From Paenibacillus agricola (GTDB taxonomy: Bacteria; Bacillota; Bacilli; Paenibacillales; NBRC-103111): 64,000 bases of DNA. Every line of letters starts with the position of its first letter. The stretch's first letter is position 1. This document shows, one piece after another, positions 1 to 7,679 of this stretch. The stretch covers positions 1 through 64,000 of the forward strand of contig NZ_JAAOIW010000007.1 of assembly GCF_011440305.1 (NCBI RefSeq), in the 5' to 3' direction. The translations under genes were made by a program, and so were the position numbers. The notes under the pieces are model-generated. The model worked only from the letters and a program-made list of their open reading frames with translations. It made no database searches and was not told the DNA's origin.

Positions 1-40
1 GCGTTCGTCCTGAGCCAGGATCAAACTCTCCATTAAGGTA
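1..40 (-). rRNA. rrs: 16S ribosomal RNA, 5' end only
   Basis: Read on the minus strand, the first bases carry the universal 16S start (AGAGTTTGATCCTGGCTCAG followed by GACGAACGC). Only the 5' end is in the window; the gene continues off the left edge. The exact mature end is estimated from homologues. In Bacillales an rRNA operon often lies next to bofA and recR, as here. Confidence 0.95.
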
Positions 41-106
41 GAACTTGAGTTGCCTCATTCTTTACATCTGGCGAGAACTTGCATTCTCTATTTTTACTCA
101 CTCGTT

Positions 107-126
107 GATTCAGTTTTCAAAGGACA
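107..126 (-). promoter_or_regulatory. rRNA leader boxA-like antitermination site
   Basis: On the minus strand the leader contains TGTCCTTTGAAAACTGAATC, close to the boxA-type sequence (TGTTCTTTGAAAACT) found upstream of 16S genes in Bacillus. It lies between the promoter and 16S, where Nus-factor antitermination of rRNA transcription acts. Confidence 0.6.
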
Positions 127-215
127 ATTCACATCTGTCATTTGCGTTCAAGCTTTTGACTCTTATGCTTTAACACTTTACCGCTTTAATATGTTGATTC
201 AGCGGCGACTTAATC

Positions 216-245
216 AATATAACACATGCCTATACATGATTGCAA
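216..245 (-). promoter_or_regulatory. rRNA operon promoter
   Basis: Minus-strand -35 TTGCAA (240-245) and -10 TATATT (216-221), spacer 18; shifting the -10 by one base gives TTATAT with spacer 17. It sits about 180 bases before 16S and upstream of the boxA-like site, as expected for a sigma-A rRNA promoter. No second promoter of equal quality was seen up to bofA. Confidence 0.6.
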
Positions 246-318
246 CCTTTATTTTGCAATACTTTTGATTTTCTACTATTTTCCTAGTTTAACAAGCAAT
301 ACGCCTTATATTTGGCTC

Positions 319-597
319 TCAAATCACCCAAAGCTTTAAAGCAGCCAGCATTACCAACCCAGGTACACCAAGTATGCTCACTGTCCCTACCGTCACGGGA
401 TTAATCGGAATCTCCAGTTGGGTGTAAGCCCCGAATAAATTCAGGATGTACAACAAGAAAGCCGCAACAACCACATTGAGACATATAGACCCCAGCCATT
501 GAAAAGCATATTTGTACCGGAACAGCAAAAATAGGAGCAATAATCCAGACACACTAAAAATCGCCCACCACAAATACGGCTTCGCCATGATATTCAA
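319..597 (-). CDS. bofA: BofA-family pro-sigma-K processing inhibitor
   Basis: Small integral membrane protein (92 aa). In B. subtilis BofA holds the SpoIVFB protease inactive in the mother-cell outer forespore membrane until the sigma-K checkpoint. Two hydrophobic segments are visible (about residues 10-27 and 35-55), then the family-typical C-terminus (GVPGLVMLAALKLWVI). The start is a TTG placed 6-7 bases after GGGGAGG; an in-frame ATG three codons later is too far from that site. It follows yaaL by 35 bases and lies next to 16S, the B. subtilis arrangement. Confidence 0.85.
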   Translation of the reverse strand: MNIMAKPYLWWAIFSVSGLLLLFLLFRYKYAFQWLGSICLNVVVAAFLLYILNLFGAYTQLEIPINPVTVGTVSILGVPGLVMLAALKLWVI

Positions 598-632
598 ATC
601 TATCCTCCCCTAAGTTATGCTCGAAAGCCCTG

Positions 633-908
633 CTAGCTTTGTATCCGTCTGCTTTTACAGACGTCTACCGCCGAAAGTTTCATACGCTTTGCTTGCTTAA
701 TAAGTATATCCAGCCGTTTCTGGGTAGCCTCCAAAGCGAATATCGCATAATCAATCTCTTCTTTTTCCAATACAAGATCCAGACGGTGCTGCGCGGTCAT
801 CCAATCGATATGGGCACGTTTAATTTCCTGCATCAATTGCATCTTTTCATTTGCGAGTTGCTCAGTGTCTCTTCGCTGCTCCCGAGTTAAACGATGCCAT
901 AGCCTCAT
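633..908 (-). CDS. yaaL: YaaL-family protein (DUF2508)
   Basis: Small charged, mostly helical protein (91 aa) with no membrane segment or signal peptide. Identification rests on size, composition and position between recR and bofA, where B. subtilis has yaaL. Function is unknown in the family. A strong ribosome-binding site (GGGGGGAAGG) precedes the ATG. The 280 bases between it and recR contain the recR terminator, so yaaL-bofA probably has its own promoter. Confidence 0.75.
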   Translation of the reverse strand: MRLWHRLTREQRRDTEQLANEKMQLMQEIKRAHIDWMTAQHRLDLVLEKEEIDYAIFALEATQKRLDILIKQAKRMKLSAVDVCKSRRIQS

Positions 909-1121
909 GCCTTCCCCCCTGCCTTCAGGCGTGTGAGATAGATTCCATTAGCCATACAGCCACAACCAAGTTGTCCTACTCTACATATGTATGTAAATTA
1001 GAGGATTGGTAGAACTCTTCTAAGCTAACGAGCGGGGCCCAGTCTATCATTGTTTATATGCTCTAGCCGAGTGCAACAGATTGCATACAAAAGCTCGTGG
1101 CCAGGCCGCTATTGCAGACGC

Positions 1122-1157
1122 AAAAAAAAGCCTTGCACAACAATCATGCAAAGCTTC
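1122..1157 (-). terminator. Rho-independent terminator after recR
   Basis: On the minus strand AGCTTTGCA pairs with TGCAAGGCT around a short loop and is followed by eight Ts. It marks the end of the dnaX-ebfC-recR transcription unit. Confidence 0.8.
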
Positions 1158-1187
1158 TAACCATTTGTCCTGATGTAGTGGCAACCC

Positions 1188-1784
1188 TTATATTTCGCGG
1201 CGCCCTTCTAGCGACTTCGTCAATGTAACCTCATCTGCATATTCCAAATCCCCGCCCACTGGAAGCCCATGGGCAATACGGGTGACCTTCAGCCCGAATG
1301 ACCGCACCAAACGGGACAAATACATGGCTGTCGCTTCCCCTTCAATATTGGGGTTTGTCGCCAGGATTAATTCCTGTACCTGCTCATCGCCGAGGCGCTT
1401 CAACAGGTCGGCAATACGAAGCTCATCGGGACCAATCCCTTCCATAGGAGAGATAGCTCCATGAAGCACGTGGTAAAACCCGTTATATTCCCGGGTTCTT
1501 TCCATCGCCACTAGATCCTTAGGCTCTTGGACCACGCAAATAATGGAATGATCCCGCCCTTTATCTTGGCAAATGCGGCAAGGGTCTGTATCTGTAATAT
1601 TACAGCAGATGGAGCAGTAATGCAGGTTTCTTTTTACATTGACTAACGCTTTGGCGAATTCAATACAATCTTCTTCCTTCATTCGCAACACGTGAAAAGC
1701 ATGCCGCGCTGCTGTCTTCGGCCCAATGCCAGGCAATCGGGAAAAGGCATCAATTAGTTTCGCTAACGGTTCGGGATAAAACAA
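1188..1784 (-). CDS. recR: Recombination mediator RecR
   Basis: DNA-repair protein (198 aa) that acts with RecF and RecO to load RecA at gaps. Visible parts: N-terminal helix-hairpin-helix ([13 protein letters not shown], about residues 17-29), a four-cysteine zinc motif (C57, C60, C69, C72) and a TOPRIM segment starting near residue 81 ([10 protein letters not shown]). Length is standard. The start is TTG with AAGGAG nine bases upstream. It is 29 bases after ebfC, in the usual dnaX-ebfC-recR operon. Confidence 0.97.
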   Translation of the reverse strand: MFYPEPLAKLIDAFSRLPGIGPKTAARHAFHVLRMKEEDCIEFAKALVNVKRNLHYCSICCNITDTDPCRICQDKGRDHSIICVVQEPKDLVAMERTREYNGFYHVLHGAISPMEGIGPDELRIADLLKRLGDEQVQELILATNPNIEGEATAMYLSRLVRSFGLKVTRIAHGLPVGGDLEYADEVTLTKSLEGRREI

Positions 1785-1813
1785 AAGGGATAGCTCCTTA
1801 TAGTGTTAAATTA

Positions 1814-2125
1814 TTAGAATAATCCAGGAATGTTCACGCCGCCGGTTAAACGTCCCATTTCTTTATTGGCCAGCTCTTCTGCTTTGGTCATAGCGTCGTT
1901 AACTGCGGTTAGCACTAAATCCTGCAGCATTTCAACATCCTCTGGATCTACAGCTTCCGGTTTAATGATAATTGAAGTGACTTTTTTCTGCCCGTTAACT
2001 TGCACGGTAACTACACCGCCGCCAGCTGACCCTTCAATGGTTTTAAGGGCAAGCTCCTCTTGTGTCTTCAGCATTTGCTCTTGCATTTTCTTTACCTGCT
2101 TCATCATTTGGTTCATATTGTTCAT
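1814..2125 (-). CDS. ebfC: YbaB/EbfC family nucleoid-associated protein
   Basis: Small DNA-binding protein (103 aa from this start) of the YbaB/EbfC family (YaaK in B. subtilis), thought to bind DNA as a dimer. The N-terminal Met/Lys/Gln-rich helix, central segment [13 protein letters not shown] and C-terminus GGVNIPGLF are typical. AAGGAG nine bases upstream favours this ATG over a TTG three codons earlier. It lies between dnaX and recR, the near-universal context. Confidence 0.95.
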   Translation of the reverse strand: MNNMNQMMKQVKKMQEQMLKTQEELALKTIEGSAGGGVVTVQVNGQKKVTSIIIKPEAVDPEDVEMLQDLVLTAVNDAMTKAEELANKEMGRLTGGVNIPGLF

Positions 2126-2203
2126 ACCATCCAACTCCTTCGTTTTATATAAGCTTCATCCATATCCATTATATTCATCGAAATCATCAATCTGCTTAAA
2201 TCT

Positions 2204-4012
2204 TTAATCCTCTTTAATCTTCACTAAGTCAGCGCCAAACACATCAATCGCCGAGTCGATCCAATCTTCATTGGCAGCTGGCTCCTCCTCTGGAACGAGC
2301 TTGAGCTCTTCTTTACTGCTCACTACGTTCTTCGATTCATCGACGCCTGCCTTCCAATCCTTTAACATAATCGAAACCAGCTTTAAAGGCTTGCCTAGAA
2401 CATCAGCCATTACTTGCTCAATAATTTGTTTATTAGCGGGTTTTTCCGTTGTTTCCCGATGCATCGTGCTTTTAAAAGCAACCAATACCTGCTCGTTCTG
2501 CAACGATACTGGCTCGCCGTCCACTAACCAAGCATGAATCGTAATCTTCTGCTCTTTGACCCGCGCCAATACTTGGCTCCACTTCTGCAGTATCGCTTTG
2601 CATTCCTCAGTATCTCGGCCTGACATAAAGCCGTCAAGCTTGACACTGCCTTTCTTTACAGACGGGCTGGGTGAAGCCCTGCCCCCCAAGCCCGAAAGCC
2701 CGCTATTCGCGTTATGGGCAGTCCCAGCGCCACCGGCAGGCGCTACTCCCTGCTTCAACAGCTGGGCGAGTTGCTCCTCCAAGCGCAGAATGCGGCTTGT
2801 AAGCTGCCCGACGAGCCCATCGGGTGCAGAATCCTTCACAGCGGATAGCCCCGCTGCTCCTGAAGGATGCCCTGCCGCTGCATGAGCCGGCTCTAGGGAT
2901 GCAGCAACACTCATAAGCGAGTCATTCTCGGGCGAGCTGCATAGCTTCATCAAGGCCACCTCAAGCAACGTTTGCGGCTGTACGGAATACTTCATCTCCG
3001 TTTGGTAATAGTTCAGTGTATCCATCATCGAGATGAGCTCTTGAGCCGTAAAAGCGGCCGCAACGGCAACGAACGCCTTGACATCAATAATACGGTCTGT
3101 AACCGCTTGGGAATTCGGCACCATCTTGACCATCAATAAATCGCGGAAATAATAAAGCAAATTTTCCATGCACTTATCTGCACTTTTACCCTCTTGCATA
3201 AAGGTTTCAATCAGTTGTAATACCGCGGCCACATCTCGCCGCTTAATGGCTTCTACCAGTACTTGAAATTGATCCGAGGCCAATCCCCCGGTAATCGAAA
3301 CTACGTCTGCGTAAGTGATATGCTTGCCCGAGAACGCCATAATTTGATCCAACAGATTTACAGCATCCCGCATCCCGCCATCGGATAATCGGGCAATAAA
3401 GCGCAATGCATCTTCATCAGCTTCAATCTGCTCTTCTTTGCATACCAACCGGAGCCTTTCCACCTGTTCATCCAGTGAAACACGGCGAAAGTCGAAACGC
3501 TGGCAACGGGAAATAATAGTCGCCGGCAGCTTATGAGGCTCGGTAGTTGCCAAAATAAACATGACATGTGGAGGCGGCTCTTCCAAGGTTTTAAGAAGAG
3601 CGTTAAAAGCTTCCGTTGTCAGCATGTGTACTTCATCGATAATATACACCTTTTGGCGAACCTCGGTTGGAGCATATTTCACCTTGTCACGAATATCGCG
3701 GATCTCTTCTACACCCCGGTTGGAGGCGGCATCAATTTCCACTACATCCATCACAGCGCCTTCTGTTATGCGGATACAATTGGCACATTCATTACACGGT
3801 TCCTCAGCAGGACCATGTAAACAATTGACGGCCTTCGCCAATATTTTGGCAGTCGTCGTTTTCCCAGTTCCACGTGGCCCGTTAAACAAATAAGCGTGCG
3901 TAAATCGCCCTTCGCGCAACGAATTTTGAAGCGTTTGAACGATGTGTTTCTGGCCAACAATATCTCGGAAAGCCTGCGGTCTCCATGTACGGTATAATGC
4001 GATATGTGCCAT
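2204..4012 (-). CDS. dnaX: DNA polymerase III subunit gamma/tau
   Basis: Clamp-loader ATPase of the replisome (602 aa). The AAA+ domain shows Walker A GPRGTGKT (45-52), the zinc cysteines C64, C73, C76, C79, Walker B DEVH (126-129) and sensor region ATTEPHKLP. A linker rich in Ala, Gly, Pro and Ser (about 375-450) precedes the C-terminal tau region. I see no obvious slippery A-run typical of a gamma frameshift, so full-length tau is probably the main product. A GGAG-type site lies before the ATG. First gene of dnaX-ebfC-recR, 65 bases after a sensor kinase gene. Confidence 0.97.
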   Translation of the reverse strand: MAHIALYRTWRPQAFRDIVGQKHIVQTLQNSLREGRFTHAYLFNGPRGTGKTTTAKILAKAVNCLHGPAEEPCNECANCIRITEGAVMDVVEIDAASNRGVEEIRDIRDKVKYAPTEVRQKVYIIDEVHMLTTEAFNALLKTLEEPPPHVMFILATTEPHKLPATIISRCQRFDFRRVSLDEQVERLRLVCKEEQIEADEDALRFIARLSDGGMRDAVNLLDQIMAFSGKHITYADVVSITGGLASDQFQVLVEAIKRRDVAAVLQLIETFMQEGKSADKCMENLLYYFRDLLMVKMVPNSQAVTDRIIDVKAFVAVAAAFTAQELISMMDTLNYYQTEMKYSVQPQTLLEVALMKLCSSPENDSLMSVAASLEPAHAAAGHPSGAAGLSAVKDSAPDGLVGQLTSRILRLEEQLAQLLKQGVAPAGGAGTAHNANSGLSGLGGRASPSPSVKKGSVKLDGFMSGRDTEECKAILQKWSQVLARVKEQKITIHAWLVDGEPVSLQNEQVLVAFKSTMHRETTEKPANKQIIEQVMADVLGKPLKLVSIMLKDWKAGVDESKNVVSSKEELKLVPEEEPAANEDWIDSAIDVFGADLVKIKED

Positions 4013-4077
4013 AGCGTCAGCTCCAATAATGGTTCATCCCTTATAGTATACTACACTTGCACCTGCTAATGAAGTAC

Positions 4078-5139
4078 TTAAGGATACGGTATTCCGACCG
4101 TAAATGTAGTGCCAAAGCCTTTGGAGGAAACACGGATATGCCCACCCACATCATGAATAATCCGCTGGCAGATGGATAAGCCTAACCCCGTCCCCTCATC
4201 CTTAGTCGTAAAAAACGGGTCAAATATTTTATCAATAGCAAACATCGGGATGCCAGGTCCTGTATCCCGAATCTCTATATTGACGATCCGCTCTTCAACA
4301 TCCACTCTTTCCGTTAATACTAAATGTCCGCCATCCACCATGGCTTCAATCCCATTTTTGCATATATTCAAAAAAACCTGCTTGAGCAGTTCCGAATCCG
4401 CTATGACTTGCGGCAGCTGGCCAGCAGCTTCGTACCTGACAACTACGCTATGGAGTGTAGCTTCATTGTTAATGATCGGAAATATTTCTTTAATCACCTT
4501 GGAAATATCCAATGCATGGTAAGTCACATTTTTAGGCTTGCTCAGCAATAAAAACTCGTTTACCAGTTCATTAATCCGATTAATTTCGCCTAGCATAATA
4601 TCAGTAAACCCGGATTCTTTTTCCATACCCTGAACCTGTAGTGTTTTACGAAGCATTTGAAGGAATCCCTTGATGGAGGTTAGTGGATTGCGGATTTCGT
4701 GGGCTGTACCTGCTGCGATTTGGCCAATCATGGCCAGCCTGTCGCTTCTTTGCACCTGTTCTTCCAAGGAACGTAGATTAGTAACATCTTTAAAGATAAT
4801 ATAAGCCCCCACGATATTATTGTCATCATCACGTAACACATTAGAGTCCAACAGCAATTCATACCGTTCTTGATTATTGGTCCATGACAGCGCATGATTA
4901 CGTACGACCATACCCTCCAAAATATTACGGTGTACCAAACGGTGCTGTGCGGGGAGTTTTGCAAAAATCTGCTCAATGGATTGGTTCATGACCTCTTCTT
5001 TATTTAACCCCAATACCCGGCATGCCATTTCACTAATATCAACTAATTCAAAATTAGTATTAATTAAAAAAACGCCAAGATTTACATCTTTCAAAAAAGC
5101 ACCCGCAAATTGTTGTAACAAATTTAATTGACGCTGCAC
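4078..5139 (-). CDS. PAS-domain sensor histidine kinase, sporulation-kinase type
   Basis: Cytoplasmic kinase (353 aa), no membrane segment. A PAS fold (about residues 12-120) is followed by the HisKA box GTAHEIRNPLTSIKGF with His near residue 147 and an HATPase domain (N-box NICKNGIEA, DTGPGI, TGLGLSIC). The H-box resembles the B. subtilis KinA-KinE group that phosphorylates Spo0F, and no response regulator gene adjoins it, so it may feed the phosphorelay (inference). A GTG start is preferred because GGGGGTGGA lies just upstream; a TTG seven codons earlier would precede that site. It lies between the SRP RNA and dnaX. Confidence 0.8.
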   Translation of the reverse strand: MQRQLNLLQQFAGAFLKDVNLGVFLINTNFELVDISEMACRVLGLNKEEVMNQSIEQIFAKLPAQHRLVHRNILEGMVVRNHALSWTNNQERYELLLDSNVLRDDDNNIVGAYIIFKDVTNLRSLEEQVQRSDRLAMIGQIAAGTAHEIRNPLTSIKGFLQMLRKTLQVQGMEKESGFTDIMLGEINRINELVNEFLLLSKPKNVTYHALDISKVIKEIFPIINNEATLHSVVVRYEAAGQLPQVIADSELLKQVFLNICKNGIEAMVDGGHLVLTERVDVEERIVNIEIRDTGPGIPMFAIDKIFDPFFTTKDEGTGLGLSICQRIIHDVGGHIRVSSKGFGTTFTVGIPYP

Positions 5140-5216
5140 TACTCCACCCCCTACAGCCAAACCAAGTTAACTTTAGTATACAATTCTCCTAAATTTTTCA
5201 TTTTCCTTCTAAAATA

Positions 5217-5267
5217 TAAAAAAACACCATGACTCAGCCACTTAACGGCTTCGCTCATGATGCTCTA
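5217..5267 (-). terminator. Terminator after SRP RNA
   Basis: On the minus strand AGCATCATGA pairs imperfectly with TCATGGTG and AAGCC with GGCT, followed by a run of seven Ts. It lies about 30 bases after the SRP RNA 3' end and upstream of the kinase gene. Confidence 0.65.
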
Positions 5268-5296
5268 TTTGTTGTACATGTAAATAAATAATAAAT

Positions 5297-5563
5297 ACCG
5301 TGCACCTACTTTGATATTACGATCCAAGTGGAATTTCTGGTCTCGACTCAAGTCAGGCAACCCATCGGCACATGGAACATCTCGCTTACGGCTGCTTCCT
5401 TCCGAACCTGACCGGATTCACAAGCATCCATTGCGACGGACCCAACTCTCAACATCCATTCCAGAACCCAAACCTCACATCGCAATACCGCATGAAGGCG
5501 TTCAACCCCGCTATAGCGGATTGCGGGTTACAGGGCTCCGCTACATCCCCGTCTAGCACGGTA
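5297..5563 (-). ncRNA. scr: Signal recognition particle RNA, large Gram-positive type (scRNA)
   Basis: About 267 nt, the size of Bacillus scRNA. The ends pair (ACCGTGC at 5556-5562 with GCACGGT at 5297-5303). The 5' part has the Alu-domain sequence (GGGGATGTAGCGGAGCCCTG...CCGC), and the apical S-domain loop contains GGTCAGGTTCGGAAGGAAGC, the Ffh-binding signature. It scaffolds SRP for co-translational targeting of membrane and secreted proteins. In B. subtilis scr is likewise just upstream of dnaX. End positions are set by the pairing and may be off by a few bases. Confidence 0.95.
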
Positions 5564-5569
5564 AAGATA

Positions 5570-5598
5570 ATTATAGTCGATTCAAAGCCAAATAGCAA
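5570..5598 (-). promoter_or_regulatory. Sigma-A promoter of SRP RNA
   Basis: Minus strand: -35 TTGCTA (5593-5598), 17-base spacer, -10 TATAAT (5570-5575). The predicted start is the first base of the SRP RNA terminal helix seven bases downstream, which supports both calls. Confidence 0.85.
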
Positions 5599-5604
5599 CT
5601 TCGG

Positions 5605-6015
5605 CTATGATTTACGGTAAACGAACACTTTCATGGTATACCTTGGCATCGCTTTCGATAATTTATCATAAGCATCATTTTCCACCATCTTAAATTGCTG
5701 CTCGGAGAGGTCGCCGGGAACATATAAATTGACTGTAACGACTGGACCATTGACTACGATATTGGAATCGACGATGTAAGGCACCTGCTTGATCGTGGCA
5801 TCCATCAGGTCGGTATCTTTTTGGTACGTGTGGTAGGTAGGGCTCATCGGCATATTGGGATTAACATCAGTAATGCCAAGCATACCATCGTTAGCGTAAG
5901 GCTTGACCCCCGATGGGGATGGGGATTGGGCAGCCTGCTTCTGGCATGCTACCAGAGCTACCGGAACCATGAGCAAAGCTCCCACAAGTAAGGAAAACAA
6001 CCGAAATTTCAACAT
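5605..6015 (-). CDS. Lipoprotein, YhcN/YlaJ-like
   Basis: Secreted lipoprotein (136 aa). The signal peptide ends in a lipobox LVAC with the lipidated Cys near residue 24. A Ser/Pro/Gly-rich spacer follows, then an alpha/beta region (about 65-134) with VNGPVVTVNLYVPGDLS and KAMPRYTMKVFV. The C-terminal half resembles the YhcN/YlaJ sporulation lipoproteins, which have a similar ring-building-like fold; this is recalled similarity only. It ends just before the SRP RNA promoter. No operon partner is evident. Confidence 0.6.
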   Translation of the reverse strand: MLKFRLFSLLVGALLMVPVALVACQKQAAQSPSPSGVKPYANDGMLGITDVNPNMPMSPTYHTYQKDTDLMDATIKQVPYIVDSNIVVNGPVVTVNLYVPGDLSEQQFKMVENDAYDKLSKAMPRYTMKVFVYRKS

Positions 6016-6107
6016 AAAAAAAACCTCCCGTGTTAGTCTAAGAACTCATGCTCTTAGCATAGCCACAGAAGGCTGGTTTATACGGTAATCCGCTATAATG
6101 AGCCGAA

Positions 6108-6305
6108 TTACACGTTGTATTTCTTTTTAAATTTATCAACACGTCCGCCAGCATCGATAAACTTTTGTTTACCAGTGTAGAACGGATGGCAATTGGAACA
6201 AATTTCAGTACGAAGATTTGCTCTAACCGAACCTGTTTCAATAACATTACCGCAAGCACAAGTAATTGTTGTGTTGTGGTAAGTAGGATGGATAGCTTCT
6301 TTCAT
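6108..6305 (-). CDS. rpmE: 50S ribosomal protein L31, zinc-binding type
   Basis: 65-aa ribosomal protein L31 of the cysteine-containing (C+) type: Cys residues in TCACGN and EICSNC could bind zinc, and the segment [11 protein letters not shown] is family-conserved. AAAGAGGTGAAAG lies before the ATG. In B. subtilis rpmE directly follows rho; here a radical SAM gene is inserted between them. Confidence 0.97.
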   Translation of the reverse strand: MKEAIHPTYHNTTITCACGNVIETGSVRANLRTEICSNCHPFYTGKQKFIDAGGRVDKFKKKYNV

Positions 6306-6373
6306 AGTCTTTCACCTCTTTTGCCCTGAAACACCATGTGAATCAGAGTTTTTATAAATACATAAATATATTA

Positions 6374-7654
6374 TCATGAATGGGAAGATTGATGCAAGTT
6401 CTTTCTATGTTGCAGCGATTCAGGGATATGGGTGTATGAACCAAGGACCACATCAGGGAGCTCCTGTTCAAAAATCTCCAGCATTTGCTTCATGCCCAGC
6501 AGGTCGCTTTGTGCTTTGGGAATTAAGTTCAAATAGCTTTCAGGGTCGATATTCAAGTTGCGAAGCTGAATCAGCTTCAAATCCGTGCGTCGCACAAACT
6601 CCACCATCGCCTCTATTTCTTCCTCCCGATCCGTTACACCTGGGAAGATCAAATAGTTGATGGACGTAAGCACCCCATGGTCCGCCGCATAACGCAACGA
6701 TTTCTCTACATTCTTCAATGTATAGCCACGCGGCTTGTAATAAGCATTATAGTGCCCATCTAACGCACTGATTGTACTAACCCTCATTAAATTGAGGCCC
6801 GCATCCACGATACCACGAATATGGTCGGTAAGTCCGGCATTCGTATTAATGTTAATGTAGCCCATATCCGTTTGCTCTCTAACCCGTTTTATGGCCGCAA
6901 TTATCGTCGGAGCTTGTGTAGAAGGCTCCCCTTCACACCCTTGGCCAAAACTAACAATGTTATCAGGCGTCTTCAGATGCTGGAGCATGACCTGCACAAC
7001 CTCATCTACCGTCGGCTTGAAATTCATTCGCGTCTGGGGCGCAAGGAATCCGCTGTCGTCAGGCTGCTCCGATATACAGCCAAAACAGCCTGCATTACAA
7101 GAAAAGGATACCGGAACCGAGCCTTCCAAACGATTGAGGAACGTATTGGAAGCCGTCAAGCATTCATACTCCAGAGCGCATTTGGACAAATGCTGAAATA
7201 AACGGTTTTCGCTATATTGCTCCATAAATTGCTGGACTTTAACTTCCAGCTCATCCGTATCGCAATTGCGCGGATTCCATGGCTCGGGGTCATCCGTTGG
7301 ATGGGCAGCAACAAAAAACTCCCCATCCTTCCATACTACGGCCGTATAACCAAACAGTGGAAGCAGCTTACTGGCATCGGATTTCACATAGCTTGGTATG
7401 AGCAGCCGTGTAAAACCTTGCGGCAATAGCGCACCTACAGCCTGTACCTCTCCGGGCACAACCTGCATTTCCCCTGTCCTTGTGTTTAAGCCGATCGGTT
7501 TCGTGAAAGGCAGACTAACCATAGTTGCCCCCTCGGGTAGGCGGATCAACTCGTCTTCCATAATATCCGTAACCATTTCCCCATTACGGCCGAGCGCAAC
7601 AAAGTCCGGGTGGTCGAATACATTCCCGTCAAGGTCTGCGTAGACTAGATTCAT
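6374..7654 (-). CDS. Radical SAM domain protein of unknown substrate
   Basis: 426-aa protein. The iron-sulfur motif is C186-x3-C190-x2-C193 (CNAGCFGC), so a 4Fe-4S cluster and S-adenosylmethionine radical chemistry are expected. About 180 residues precede the motif, an unusual N-terminal extension. After it come GQGCEGEPS (the SAM-binding GGEP-like element) and later barrel strands (NINTNAG, RVSTISA). No extra C-terminal cysteine cluster of SPASM type is seen. It starts 25 bases after rho with TTAGGAG before the ATG, so it is probably cotranscribed with rho. Substrate cannot be inferred. Confidence 0.85.
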   Translation of the reverse strand: MNLVYADLDGNVFDHPDFVALGRNGEMVTDIMEDELIRLPEGATMVSLPFTKPIGLNTRTGEMQVVPGEVQAVGALLPQGFTRLLIPSYVKSDASKLLPLFGYTAVVWKDGEFFVAAHPTDDPEPWNPRNCDTDELEVKVQQFMEQYSENRLFQHLSKCALEYECLTASNTFLNRLEGSVPVSFSCNAGCFGCISEQPDDSGFLAPQTRMNFKPTVDEVVQVMLQHLKTPDNIVSFGQGCEGEPSTQAPTIIAAIKRVREQTDMGYININTNAGLTDHIRGIVDAGLNLMRVSTISALDGHYNAYYKPRGYTLKNVEKSLRYAADHGVLTSINYLIFPGVTDREEEIEAMVEFVRRTDLKLIQLRNLNIDPESYLNLIPKAQSDLLGMKQMLEIFEQELPDVVLGSYTHIPESLQHRKNLHQSSHS

Positions 7655-7679
7655 AGCTGTGTACTCCTAACCTGTTAAA

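Noticed and set aside
50-268. A 72-codon plus-strand frame upstream of bofA
   Set aside because: It lies across the rRNA leader, boxA-like site and promoter on the opposite strand, has no ribosome site and no recognisable protein features.
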